From positions 1 to 55,971 of the forward strand of contig CADCWO010000121.1 in assembly GCA_902806435.1 (NCBI GenBank): DNA of 55,971 nt, read 5' to 3'. The notes beneath the pieces are model-generated. The model worked only from the letters and a program-made list of their open reading frames with translations, had not been told where the DNA came from and searched no databases. The translations under genes were made by a program, and so were the position numbers. Positions 1 to 8,467 of this stretch are shown piece after piece. The stretch's first letter is position 1, and each line of letters begins with the position of its first letter. Source of the DNA: an uncultured Synechococcales cyanobacterium (GTDB lineage: Bacteria > Cyanobacteriota > Cyanobacteriia > Thermosynechococcales > Thermosynechococcaceae).

Positions 1-32
1 GTGATACTATTACTCTTTAGAACTAAGTTCTT

Positions 33-61
33 TTAAGTTCTATTTGATATTTAGAACTTAA
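33..61. repeat. AT-rich inverted repeat
   Basis: The 10-base arms TTAAGTTCTA (33-42) and TAGAACTTAA (52-61) are perfect inverted repeats around a 9-base loop, and a related TTTAGAACT copy lies just before (17-25). It could be an operator or hairpin belonging to a gene left of the window. Nothing else is recognisable in the first 230 bases, which are strongly AT-rich. Confidence 0.4.
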
Positions 62-230
62 GTTTTTCTGCTAAATTTTTCCTGAAAAGTTAGTTGTAGT
101 TAATCGAATAATCTAAAAATTAAGCTGTAGTAGGTTTGATTTAGTCATAATATATTAAACTAATCATTTCAATTTACTTGCTTACTTGAGTTGATAAATT
201 TTACTAGAAAAGTGAAATTATCAGTCTAGC

Positions 231-276
231 CACCTACCAAGCAAGCAATGAAATCACAGCACTTGCCTGGTAGGTG
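231..276. other. Hairpin, possible terminator
   Basis: CACCTACCA (231-239) pairs with TGGTAGGTG (268-276), and the stem can extend with AGCAAG/CTTGCC. It is followed by only a weak T-tract (ATTTCG), so a terminator role is possible but not convincing. It lies between the AT-rich left edge and the decayed RTX fragment. Confidence 0.35.
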
Positions 277-346
277 ATTTCGAATGCAAGACTGATCTCG
301 CTAAGAGTATCTGCTTGCACCCCAGAGAGGATAGCGATCGCCACTT

Positions 347-570
347 TTAGTAAAGGGAAATAACCCAGATATCTGCTCCGCTTTGCGTAAACGTAAGATT
401 AACCGTAGGCTCTGCAAGCTCCTCGAGCTCCGTCACCCCGGCTAAGCCTGTTATCGTGATCGCATTCTCTACCCGTTAGAGTACTGAGGCTATTACCCGC
501 AAACAGAGCATCATCACCGCGATCGCCTGCTAGATAATCATTCAAACTGCCAACCAAGATTGAGTACCGG
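347..570 (-). pseudogene. Remnant of RTX-type calcium-binding repeat protein
   Basis: Read on the minus strand, this stretch gives GSLNDYLAGDRGDDALFAGN followed by STLTG, the glycine/aspartate pattern of hemolysin-type calcium-binding repeats. Then, after a shift of frame around 460-475, it gives LAEPTVNLTFTQSGAD and a TAA stop (347-349), which resembles the C-terminal tail found after such repeats in cyanobacterial proteins. No frame runs through, and no intact N-terminal part is visible upstream, so this is a decayed 3' end. The adjacent 71-codon minus frame at 542-757 could be more of the same gene but is not recognisable. The reading rests on pattern recognition of short segments. Confidence 0.5.
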
Positions 571-1024
571 GGATTGGAACATCACTCAGAGCGCCCAGTC
601 TTTTCACCAGCATGAGCACACCACCGGCAGCAGCATCATTCGGCGTTAGTAAGGGCAACGAGATGATGGGACTGTAGGATGTGCTCCATCCAGGCTGACA
701 ACCGTGCTTGCAAGCGGCAGACTTAGAAGCTATGGAAAACTGGCTACCTACCATCATCTAACGATCAGTACGCTCAACTCCTTCAGAACAAGTCGAGAAC
801 CACGCCCACTACGCTAGACCAGTAGGCTGATCCTAAGCCTGCTCAATCGGGCTTTAACCGTGCTAGAGAGGTGCTCTAAGTCAAGGAGAGGTGTCATTAA
901 CCACTTAGATGGCTTAGGCTAGGTAATGTCTAAGCTGAACAATAGTTGACAAGATCAATGGCTGCTTTTCAAACTAACCTTCAGCAGAGACAATGAAAAA
1001 TATGTTGCCCTTTAACTTTTTCCT
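571..1024. other. Intergenic, nothing recognisable
   Basis: This stretch holds no gene I can support. A 71-codon minus-strand frame (542-757) has no family resemblance. The last 100 bases must hold the thf1 promoter, but no clear -10/-35 pair or Shine-Dalgarno sequence stands out. Confidence 0.4.
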
Positions 1025-1750
1025 GTGAATAACGTCCGCACTGTCTCTGACACCAAGCGAGCTTTTTTCGATACTTACACTAGACCAGTTAACTCAATCT
1101 ATCGTCGGATTGTGGAAGAGTTGATGGTTGAAATGCACTTGCTGGGGGTTAATGAAGACTTCCGTTACGATCCAATTTATGCGTTAGGCGTTGTTTCCTC
1201 TTTCGAGCGGTTTATGCAAGGCTATCGATCGCAGCAAGAGAAGATGGCAATATTCAATGCACTTTGCAAAGCGCAAGAAGTTGACCCCCAGCAGTACCGT
1301 CAAGATAGTGAGCGAGCAGAGTCAGTTGCTACCCACAAGTCTGTGGATGAACTGATTGCCTGGGCAACCAATGCAGTTAATCAAGAAAGTTCAGACGATC
1401 CGCTTGAGGCATCATTACGCGCGATCGCTACCAACGCTCAGTTTAAGTACAGCCGTCTATTTGGTATCGGTCTCTACACGCTGCTAGAGTTAGCTGACCC
1501 AGAGGTGGTCAAGGACGAACAGCGTCGTACGGAAGCACTGCACCAGTTGTGTGCTGCTTTGAATGTCTCAGAGAGCAAGCTCCAAAAAGATATAGAGCTT
1601 TACCGCAGTAACCTCGAGAAAATGGCGCAAGCCCGCAAAACGATTGAAGATATTTTGCAGGCAGACCGCAAGAAACGTGAACAACCAGCTTCAACCTCTG
1701 AAGAGACGGCCGCTCCTGGCCCCCAGGCTCCGAGTGAGACTCCTAATTAA
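1025..1750 (+). CDS. thf1: Thylakoid formation protein Thf1 (Psb29)
   Basis: This 241-residue protein is Psb29/THF1, a thylakoid-associated factor that supports photosystem II assembly and repair, and in cyanobacteria is linked to FtsH protease stability. The family signature is clear at the N-terminus: RTVSDTKRAFF, then RPVNSIYRRIVEELMVEMHL, followed by the conserved YDPIYALGVVSSFERFMQGY. The rest is all-helical, with a charged tail rich in Glu, Pro and Ala. Length fits the family. The start is the GTG at 1025, because the conserved MNN-RTVSDTKR beginning falls exactly there; no strong Shine-Dalgarno sequence is visible. The DUF362 gene follows after 7 bases, so the two are probably co-transcribed. 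Confidence 0.95.
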   Translation: MNNVRTVSDTKRAFFDTYTRPVNSIYRRIVEELMVEMHLLGVNEDFRYDPIYALGVVSSFERFMQGYRSQQEKMAIFNALCKAQEVDPQQYRQDSERAESVATHKSVDELIAWATNAVNQESSDDPLEASLRAIATNAQFKYSRLFGIGLYTLLELADPEVVKDEQRRTEALHQLCAALNVSESKLQKDIELYRSNLEKMAQARKTIEDILQADRKKREQPASTSEETAAPGPQAPSETPN

Positions 1751-1757
1751 CTAGCCT

Positions 1758-2711
1758 ATGTCAGCGTCTGTCAGCCTGCTGCGTGCGAATTCCTATGAAC
1801 TAAAGGCCTTACGAGCTTCACTTGAATTACTTCTGGAGCCTTTAGGTGGTCTAGCTACTTTGGTAAAACCAGGCGATCGCGTTCTCCTCAAACCCAATCT
1901 ACTGACAGGGGGGCGCCCCGCAAAAGAATGCACTACTCGTCCAGAGCTCGTGTACTGCGTTGCCCAAATGGTTCAAGCTGCTGGGGGCAAACCATTTTTG
2001 GGGGATGGTCCGGCGTTTGGCAGTGCTAAAGGGGTTGCGAAAGCCAATGGTTTTCTACCCTTTACTGAGGCGCTCAATTTACCGATTATTGAGTTTCATG
2101 CTCAGCGCTACCAGACGGCCAGTGAGCAGTTTGACCATCTACGGCTTTCCAAAGAGGCAATGGAAGCGGACGTGGTCATTAACTTGCCAAAGGTAAAATC
2201 CCATGTACAGTTGACGCTTACCTTGGGTGTGAAAAATTTATTTGGCTGTGTTCCCGGCAAAATGAAAGCGTGGTGGCATATGGAAGCAGGTAAAGATGCC
2301 AACCGGTTTGGGGAGATGTTAGTGGAGACCGCGCGGGCGATTAGCCCAGACTTGACGATTCTAGATGGAATTATGGGCCACGAGGGAAATGGTCCGAGTG
2401 GTGGGGAGCCGAGATTTCTTGGCTTGTTGGGTGCTTCTAGAGATGTCTTTGCCCTAGATCGCGCCCTAGTCGAAGTCCTAAACGTTGACCCTAAGGATGT
2501 ACCTACTGTAGCGGCAGCTCAGAGATTAGGCTTGTGTCCTCATATAGATTTCCCGCTATTACAGCCACAGGAATTGAAGGTAATGGACTGGCGGCTACCA
2601 GAGCAAATGATGCCTATCGATTTTGGCGCTCCTCGTGTCCTGCAGTCCACCTTTAAGCATCTCTATATCCGTTGGCTGAAAGAGCCGCTGAGTACATACA
2701 CAAGACATTGA
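1758..2711 (+). CDS. DUF362 domain protein
   Basis: This 317-residue protein belongs to the DUF362 family, whose members are often found with iron-sulfur domains but have no settled function. Visible conserved pieces are GDRVLLKPNLLTG near residue 42, a Gly-rich GGKPFLGDGPAFG near residue 75, INLPKVKSHVQLTLTLGVKN near residue 140, and an acidic LDGIMGHEGNGPSGGEP segment near residue 200. No cysteine-rich ferredoxin tail is present, so this is the stand-alone form. No signal peptide or membrane helix is seen. It begins 7 bases after thf1, which suggests one transcript. Function is not inferred beyond the family. Confidence 0.85.
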   Translation: MSASVSLLRANSYELKALRASLELLLEPLGGLATLVKPGDRVLLKPNLLTGGRPAKECTTRPELVYCVAQMVQAAGGKPFLGDGPAFGSAKGVAKANGFLPFTEALNLPIIEFHAQRYQTASEQFDHLRLSKEAMEADVVINLPKVKSHVQLTLTLGVKNLFGCVPGKMKAWWHMEAGKDANRFGEMLVETARAISPDLTILDGIMGHEGNGPSGGEPRFLGLLGASRDVFALDRALVEVLNVDPKDVPTVAAAQRLGLCPHIDFPLLQPQELKVMDWRLPEQMMPIDFGAPRVLQSTFKHLYIRWLKEPLSTYTRH

Positions 2712-2831
2712 GTGCAGTAACTCTACAAGAGCAATTGGGCTATCGACTTGCATCAGGATGATATAGCCTGCAATTTATAGGATTTGTGTCGTAAGTGATG
2801 CTGTGCACGCCCCCCTTAGGGTTAGTGACTC

Positions 2832-3233
2832 TTGAATAGAACAGCTGCTAATTCTAAAGCAGCGTTTTGCTGGGTAGAGTGTCTAATCTCTCCGACCTGG
2901 TTGCAAGCAAGATCAACCGCCATTGGCTTTGTGGGCGGCGCTGCAATTTATACCGCCGCAAATTGGTATCTTGCCATTCAAGGGGCGAAGCATCGCAAGC
3001 GCTCTGGTAAACACCAGCCATCTGAGGCAGAGGATAACGGCAGCGGTTTGGCAATCGCCGTAGGCGCGTTGCTCAACTGTGTGCCAAAGTCAATCGTAAT
3101 TGGCGTCAGTATGATCGCATTTTGGAGGGAGAAATCAGCCAAGGAGAACAGCGCCGCTTTGCGGATAAAGAACATCGCTCCTGAGCAGCCGAGCTTGAAC
3201 AGCATGAGTCATCAGGAACTGAAAAAGAGATGA
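2832..3233 (+). pseudogene. Decayed ZIP-family metal transporter fragment
   Basis: The central part of this 133-codon frame, GFVGGAAIYTAANWYLA followed by GAKHRKRSG and SEAEDNGSGLAIAVGALL, closely resembles the internal region of cyanobacterial ZIP-family metal permeases. The next segment, NCVPKSIVIGVSMI, matches the family's DGIPESIVIG-type helix with the key acidic residues replaced (D to N, E to K). Both the N-terminal helices and everything after this point are missing or scrambled. I read it as a fossil, not a working transporter. It overlaps the 3' end of the convergent sucrose-phosphate synthase gene by about 20 bases. Confidence 0.65.
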
Positions 3234-4711
3234 CTTAACTCCTCTAAGGAAATATCGGTCTCTGGTCGCGGGTCATGAAAGTAAGAATGAATCGGGAGTA
3301 GGTGCTGGGGACGGCGCGCCGCTGGAGCAGGGACAATCTGCTCAATTAGGGCGAGATAATTCTCGGCTATACTCTCCCAAGTGTAGTGCGTTAGCACATG
3401 CTGACGACCACTCTGGGCAAACTTCTCCCAAACCTGGACATTACCGATTACTCGTTCTAGGCCCTGGGCAATACTAGTTGGGTCACTGGGGTCAACCAGA
3501 ATGCCGTACTGTTCATTACCCTTTTGCAAGCTCTCGCTGGGACCACCATTCTGGGTAGCAATCACTGGCAGGCCAGCCACGGCTGCTTCCAAGGGGGCGA
3601 GGCCGAAGGGCTCGTAGTGGGCTGTCAGAGCAAACACCGAGCGACGCTTAGCTAAAAAGCGATAGGCTGCGGCTAGGGCTGGTTGATTAGGTAGAGCAAA
3701 GGCGCTGACTTTACCGCCCAAGTTGTTTTCTTTGATTACCTCACGGATAGGGGCCAGCACATTTTGTTCTGTTTGCTCATCACTGGCTTCTTCCTCGAGT
3801 GGGTTCTCCAACCCACTCGTCACGAGTACTAGGTTAGCTCGCTCCTGGAGAATTTGGCTCTGGGCAAAGGCCTGGACCAAGCCCAGGTGGTTCTTCTTCG
3901 GCTCCAAGCGGCTGGCAGCGATAATTGCCGGTAACTCTCGCCGTTGCTCAGCAATGTCCCGGGCTAATCGCTCTTCAACCAGTCGGTAGATGCTCTCCTC
4001 TTCCTCTATGCAAGCGTTGGCATCAAAGAGGGCCGGGTCAACGCCTGGTGGAATTACCGCAAAGCGGGCGTCATTCTCCACATCTACCGCTCCACGATAG
4101 GCGGGATGATTGTATTGTTCAAAGCGTTCCTGCTGGGTACTGGTAATATTAAGCGCAGAGCGATTCATGCTTAGGCGCTCCGCCACTAGACGGCGGCTAA
4201 AGTTGTAATTTTCATCCATTTCCGCCAAATTCTCTGGGGTGACCTCTAGCTTATCCATCTTCTGCGCCCCCAAGGAGTGGGCGGTGAAGGTGAAGGGGAC
4301 GCCGGTTTCAGCTTCAATCAGGGTGCCGCTTAGCCCGCCATCACCGTAGTGTGTTGTCATTGCATCCGGGAGACCACCATCGTTTTGATAGAATTCCAGA
4401 ATATTAGGCACCCAGTCTTGAACAAGATGGCGCCACAGTGATTCTTTGGGCAAGAAATCGCCGGGTCCGGCTGGTAAGCGGATAATCCGCACATTGGGAA
4501 CATCTGGGTAGCTGTCAAATGGCTCGGCAAACTCCGGCCATTGGGGATCAATGATTTGGCGGGTGAGAATATCTACCCGGTGCCCACGCTCCGCCATCGC
4601 TAGAGCTACCTGCTTGGCATAGACCAGTTGACCACCAAAGTCAGGATGTTCTGTCCAATAACTGTCCTCTGGATCAAAGTTACCTTGGGGATGGAGAAAG
4701 CCAATGTGCAT
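3212..4711 (-). CDS. spsA: Sucrose-phosphate synthase (GT4 family)
   Basis: The protein is a GT-B glycosyltransferase that should make sucrose-6-phosphate from a nucleotide-glucose and fructose-6-phosphate in the cytosol. From the ATG at 4711 it starts HIGFLHPQGNFDPEDSYWT and continues HPDFGGQLVYAK, the sugar-acceptor loop shared with the bacterial Halothermothrix-type enzyme. TTHYGDGGLSG, FTAHSLGAQKMDKL and VIPPGVDP follow. The C-terminal half carries the EPFGLAPLEA donor-binding E-x7-E motif. About 499 residues is the usual size for the single-domain form, with no HAD phosphatase domain fused on. An upstream start at 4756 would add 15 residues before the conserved MHIGFLHPQG, so I prefer 4711. 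A separate sucrose phosphatase is not in the window. Sucrose is a compatible solute in many cyanobacteria. Confidence 0.9.
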   Translation of the reverse strand: MHIGFLHPQGNFDPEDSYWTEHPDFGGQLVYAKQVALAMAERGHRVDILTRQIIDPQWPEFAEPFDSYPDVPNVRIIRLPAGPGDFLPKESLWRHLVQDWVPNILEFYQNDGGLPDAMTTHYGDGGLSGTLIEAETGVPFTFTAHSLGAQKMDKLEVTPENLAEMDENYNFSRRLVAERLSMNRSALNITSTQQERFEQYNHPAYRGAVDVENDARFAVIPPGVDPALFDANACIEEEESIYRLVEERLARDIAEQRRELPAIIAASRLEPKKNHLGLVQAFAQSQILQERANLVLVTSGLENPLEEEASDEQTEQNVLAPIREVIKENNLGGKVSAFALPNQPALAAAYRFLAKRRSVFALTAHYEPFGLAPLEAAVAGLPVIATQNGGPSESLQKGNEQYGILVDPSDPTSIAQGLERVIGNVQVWEKFAQSGRQHVLTHYTWESIAENYLALIEQIVPAPAARRPQHLLPIHSYFHDPRPETDISLEELSHLFFSS

Positions 4712-4860
4712 GGTGGAGTTCCAGTAGGGCTTGCTTTGCTTACAGAATAAGGGCATTTTTACTGCTGAGTTAGCAGCAACTTTAAGCTTTCATAACTTAT
4801 CAGGCATGTCTGTGATTTAATTTGTTGCAGCTCGCGATCGCCGCTGAAGATGGCAGTTAT

Positions 4861-5349
4861 CTATGTAGCGACATCTTGCTGTCCGGTTCGGGCTAAAAGC
4901 CAGCCAGTTATAGCTAAAACGGCACCAAGCAGCAGAAATCCCAAGTCCCAGGCCAATTCATTCGGCCCAGACTTGACGTGGTGGATGCCGAGAATATGGT
5001 GATTGATTACACCTTCCACCAGGTTGAAAGCCCCAGCACCAAACAGTATTGACCCCAGAAAAGTCGGCAAGGACCAGGGTACATCGCGGTGCTGTCCAGC
5101 ACGCCACAACAAAGCAATCCCAATAATAGTCATTAAATAGGTGCTTGCATTAAAAAGGCCATCTGCTAAGGTATTGACTTCCAAGCCGCCGACAGTCCGA
5201 TCAGAGTATCCTGCACTCGTCAGCATGTGGTGCCACTGGAGGATTTGGTGCAGCACAATTCCATCAAAGAAACCTCCTAGACCAAGGCCGAGCAGGACGC
5301 CAGCCACAATCAGGGGCCTGCGATTATTCCCTTGCTCTTGTAATTTCAT
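4861..5349 (-). CDS. DUF2243 membrane protein
   Basis: This 162-residue protein has four hydrophobic helices and the two histidine-rich signatures of DUF2243: GGFFDGIVLHQILQWHHM near residue 25 and EGVINHHILGIHHV near residue 110. The paired histidines at the membrane interface suggest metal or heme binding, but that is inference; no function is established. Family members often sit near cytochrome oxidase assembly genes, which is not the case here. The ATG is preceded by a purine-poor leader with no obvious ribosome site. Confidence 0.85.
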   Translation of the reverse strand: MKLQEQGNNRRPLIVAGVLLGLGLGGFFDGIVLHQILQWHHMLTSAGYSDRTVGGLEVNTLADGLFNASTYLMTIIGIALLWRAGQHRDVPWSLPTFLGSILFGAGAFNLVEGVINHHILGIHHVKSGPNELAWDLGFLLLGAVLAITGWLLARTGQQDVAT

Positions 5350-5389
5350 AGGTAGTAAATTCTCAAAACTTCATAATCAAGGCAACTAA

Positions 5390-5695
5390 GAGGTTGGCGC
5401 TTCGGCCTGGGGGCTGAGTTTATCGTTAGTCTTCATGCATGACTCCTAATTGGCGACAAATTGGCTTGCCGTGAGCCGTGCTTGGCTCAATGCCTCCGAA
5501 GCTAAAAGAAATTTACTAAGATTCGCTTCTAGTAGATGGTGTCGTCCTCAACAGGCTCAAACAGGAATTTCTGGAAGCGCGAGAAGATAGCTCTGGGTTT
5601 TCAGCTCGGGTAGGGGTATTTATCATGGGCGTGCTGCTGGCATTGTGGAGTTGCGCTTATAAACAACCTGAAGGCTCCGAAAAAACAGGTACTCA
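5390..5695. other. Intergenic with short coding-like traces
   Basis: No intact gene is present. On the minus strand a short frame ends in FLFEPVEDDTIY and a TAG stop (5529-5531) after about 20 open codons; it looks like the C-terminus of a lost gene but I cannot name it. On the plus strand near 5610-5660 there is a hydrophobic run, VGVFIMGVLLALWSC. Both are probably debris next to the decayed channel and the IS630 copy. Confidence 0.3.
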
Positions 5696-5699
5696 TACA

Positions 5700-5961
5700 G
5701 AAACGCTGGGAGATGCTTCAACAGCTTGAAGGCTGGCTCGATGGGCCAACGTTGGTACCTTGGCCTTGTATGACTGGTGCTGTTAGGGGTCAGCTGATTT
5801 GGAGCGCGCCTTATTCGATTGTTTTGCTACGGCATCTGGATCATCTTCAATTTTGAACTTCAGGTTGAGTTCACTTTAGGTTGCGTGCCGACATCCTTTG
5901 ACTTCGGAAGTTGGAGCAGACAGAACCCTAAAAGTGTGCTTTTCATACCACAATCACCCAT
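5700..5961 (+). pseudogene. Remnant of a cyanobacterial ion-channel gene cut by IS630
   Basis: Pieces in different plus frames read MLQQLEGWLDGPTLV (from about 5712), then LIWSAPYSIVLL, then GIWIIFNFELQVEFTLG (around 5829-5880). Together they resemble the N-terminal part (cytosolic start, S1 and S2) of six-helix voltage-gated-type potassium channels common in cyanobacteria. At least two frameshifts separate the pieces, and homology fades just before the IS630 left end at 5962. No pore or later helices are found on the far side of the element (after 6913). The call comes from recognising the helix motifs, so the exact family could differ. Confidence 0.5.
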
Positions 5962-6913
5962 TATAGCTCTACGGAGTTGCATTAAGACGTATAGTAGGGG
6001 AAAAGAGTAACAGGAAGTCCTATGCCCGCGCCCTACAGTGATGACCTGCGCATCAAAGCAATCACTGCAGTGGAATGAGGAGAACGCAAAATAGATGTCA
6101 GTCGGATGTTAAATATCAGTCGCAACACCTTAGACCTATGGCTCAAACGCAAAGCCCAGGTTGGGGACTGCCGAGCCATCCGCCACTATCAGCAGGGCTG
6201 TAGGCATAAAATCACTGACTGGCAGAGGTTTAGTGAGTTTGTGCAACAGCATGGAGATAAGACTCAAGCCCAACTAGCACAGTTGTGGGGAGATAACGTG
6301 ACGCAGCAAAACATCAGTGATGGGCTGCGCAAAATTGGAGTTAGTCGCAAAAAAAGACCTACGGATACCAAGAACGCGACGAGCTCAGGCGCCAAGCGTT
6401 TCAAGAGCGATTGAAGAACAAGCCTGCGAGCCAAATCGTGTATGTGGATGAAGCGGGGATTGATAATCGAGCAGAGTACCCCTACGGCTACTGCGAGATT
6501 GGGCAACGCTTCTACGCACTCAAATCAGGGAAGCGCACGAGAGCGGGTCAGCTGGATTGCTGCCCTCAATCAAGGGAAGTTGTTTGCACCGATGACCTTT
6601 GAAGGCTCGTGTAACAGAGACTTGTTTGAGATGTGGTTAGAGCAGTGCCTGCTGCCACAATTGCAACCTGGGGACATTATTGTCATCGACAATGCCAGTT
6701 TCCATCACTCTCAAGCAATCGAGGACATCGTGGCCCAGGCGGGATGTGAGTTGTGGTATCTGCCGCCCTATTCCCCAGACTTGAACAAGATTGAGCAGTG
6801 GTGGTTTGGGCTCAAGAACTGGATGAGGCAACGCTGGAATGAATTTGGTACCTTTCGTGACTGTGTCGATGCTGCCTTCAACCAAAGTCCTAACGTACAT
6901 GCTTAGGGCTATA
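5962..6913 (+). mobile_element. IS630-family insertion sequence, inactive copy
   Basis: A roughly 950-base element carries imperfect terminal inverted repeats, TATAGCTCTACGG on the left (5962 on) and TATAGCCCTAAGC read inward from the right (ending 6913), flanked by the TA dinucleotides typical of IS630 target duplication. It contains one degenerate transposase reading frame. A second, closely related copy begins at 55845 with the same left end and the same transposase N-terminus (MPAPYS-DLR-KAI), so the family has been active in this genome. Confidence 0.85.
6022..6906 (+). pseudogene. IS630 transposase, broken by one stop and two frameshifts
   Basis: The transposase begins at ATG 6022 (MPAPYSDDLRIKAITAVE) and hits an in-frame TGA at 6076-6078, where the second copy at 55908 has an arginine codon. 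The HTH region continues (SRMLNISRNTLDLWLKRK). At the A7 run 6349-6355 the frame shifts, with the expected RKK(K)TYGYQERDE continuing in another frame. The first catalytic Asp is in VYVDEAG. A second shift near 6530-6545 leads to WIAALNQGK, the second Asp in IVIDNASFHHSQ, and the Glu in PDLNKIEQWW. All three DDE residues survive, but the gene cannot make a full protein. Confidence 0.85.
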
Positions 6914-6917
6914 AAGC

Positions 6918-6952
6918 GGTTAGGTGAGTCATCCAGGATGACTCACCTAACC
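6918..6952. terminator. Perfect 17-base-pair hairpin
   Basis: Two perfect 17-base arms (6918-6934 and 6936-6952, beginning GGTTAGGTGAG) are separated by a single base. The hairpin lies 5 bases outside the IS630 right end and about 35 bases after the DUF4912 stop codon, reading on the minus strand. Neither side has a strong T-tract, so it may end transcription of the minus-strand gene imperfectly, or be a palindromic target that the element landed beside. Confidence 0.45.
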
Positions 6953-6986
6953 TTGGAGGCACGATTTGACACTTAGTAGCGTGGCT

Positions 6987-8234
6987 TTAGGTTAACCATT
7001 CCTCAACGGCCTCTGCTTTCGTATTCGTTCGCCGCTCTGGGGTTTCGCGCGTAAACTTCATTTGAATGGCTCGCGTTTGCTCCCCGTCTGCCGCAACTGC
7101 CATGATCGGATAGTCAATCAACCCATCCTGGAAGGACATTTGAAAGCGGAAAGTGCCATCGGGATTGAGCTTGATTGGTTGACCGCCAATCGTCACCGTT
7201 GCGTCTGGCTCAGTTGCACCGTAGACAATTAACTCCGCATCGGCAACCAGCCAAAACTGCCGTGGGCGAATTGGAGGCATTGAAGCGGAAAAACCAGCCC
7301 CAGACATGGTTAAGCCAGACATGTTTGGCATTGCCCACATCCCGACACCCGAAGGAAAAACGTAGGAACTAATCGCCTGCTCGTGAACGGGCACCTGCTG
7401 CATAGAACCATAAAGGGAACCTGCAACACGCTGCGCTTCCACGCCTTGAGCCATACCGAAAATCTGATCGTAGATCGGACTCTCTTGGCTAACAGTACCA
7501 TTTGCGCCTACTGCATACTCCTGGTGGTGCGGAGGCACCAACTTAACCAGGGTCTGGTTACGCAGGTCCATGTTCCAATCCACTGTGATGAATTTGTCTT
7601 CAATCCAGTCAGAGGGATAGGTAGGGGGAATATGGACTGGGGCAGAACGAGCTAGGACCAACCAACGCCCATCAGCACAGCGGTAGCCAAGCTCCACCAC
7701 ATAGTCGCGATCGCTGACTGGGATTGGTAGATACCACTCCCGCGCCAGTTCATCACTGGGATACTCCTGGATACTATGGGGAACTTGATACTCTAAGTTG
7801 ATCTCGGTGGCATCATAAAGGCGCAGTGCGAGTTGCTGCCCACCTTGGTGGCGCAGCTCATCTTTATGCTCATTGGACACATCCCAGTATGTGTAAGCCC
7901 ATTGGGGGTCGCGTGGCATCAAGACAATTCGGCTTTCACCGTACCCCTCCGGCAGGTCGTTTAACTCTTCATCAACGGCTACTAAAGAACCTCCCGCAAG
8001 ATCTTCTTGGCCAACTTCAAACTTTGCGGCTTCCACTTTTTCTTGAGGTGCTAGGTCATCAGATAACATATTGTGAACTGGGTTAGGAGAAGGAACATCT
8101 TTTTGAAGTTCTTGGACCGATGCCAATAGCTGGTCTTTACGCATCCGGCTGTACCGTGACACCCCGTACTCACTCGCAATCAGACGCAGTTGCCGCAGTG
8201 TCATATCTTCAAGGGGGGGCCGTTCTTTTGCCAT
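6987..8234 (-). CDS. DUF4912 domain protein with SAP/Rho-N-like N-terminus
   Basis: This 415-residue protein has three visible parts. Residues 1-45 (MTLRQLRLIASEYGVSRYSR then KDQLLASV) form a helix-extended-loop-helix resembling SAP or Rho N-terminal domains, which bind nucleic acid. Residues about 95-225 carry the DUF4912 core (RIVLMPRDPQWAYTYWDVSN; later YVVELGY and GRWLVLARS). A Met/Gly/Pro-rich linker follows, and residues 325-395 form a beta-rich module (VYGATEPDATVTIGGQPIKL then DGTFRFQMSF) like a bacterial Ig-type repeat. No signal peptide is visible. Function is unknown; nucleic-acid binding is inferred only from the N-terminal motif. The gene appears to stand alone, with 460 bases of mostly non-coding DNA upstream. 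Confidence 0.8.
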   Translation of the reverse strand: MAKERPPLEDMTLRQLRLIASEYGVSRYSRMRKDQLLASVQELQKDVPSPNPVHNMLSDDLAPQEKVEAAKFEVGQEDLAGGSLVAVDEELNDLPEGYGESRIVLMPRDPQWAYTYWDVSNEHKDELRHQGGQQLALRLYDATEINLEYQVPHSIQEYPSDELAREWYLPIPVSDRDYVVELGYRCADGRWLVLARSAPVHIPPTYPSDWIEDKFITVDWNMDLRNQTLVKLVPPHHQEYAVGANGTVSQESPIYDQIFGMAQGVEAQRVAGSLYGSMQQVPVHEQAISSYVFPSGVGMWAMPNMSGLTMSGAGFSASMPPIRPRQFWLVADAELIVYGATEPDATVTIGGQPIKLNPDGTFRFQMSFQDGLIDYPIMAVAADGEQTRAIQMKFTRETPERRTNTKAEAVEEWLT

Positions 8235-8352
8235 TGGGGTCTCCTAGTACAGCATGTAGATTAGTGTGATCCCCAATCCTGCTTAGACTACGTATTTAAA
8301 CCTACGGGGATCACTTTCCTCTTAAAAATGTCACATAGAACTGACAGAAGTC

Positions 8353-8368
8353 AAGGGCTTAAGCCCTT
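8353..8368. other. 16-base perfect palindrome
   Basis: AAGGGCTTAAGCCCTT reads the same on both strands and is followed by ATTTTGG. It sits about 120 bases upstream of the DUF4912 start in a region with little else and could be a regulator site. It has no loop, so it is a poor terminator. Confidence 0.3.
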
Positions 8369-8467
8369 ATTTTGGTGGTGTTTACGGGTTTAGGAGCAAT
8401 CGGGGGAGCAAAAGTCAGCTTTTCATGACACTAGCCAAGCTTAATTAAAAATTGACTTGCAATTGTC

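Noticed and set aside
6349-6355. A7 run as programmed frameshift of an active transposase
   Set aside because: The same gene also has a nonsense codon and a second shift, so the copy is dead regardless.
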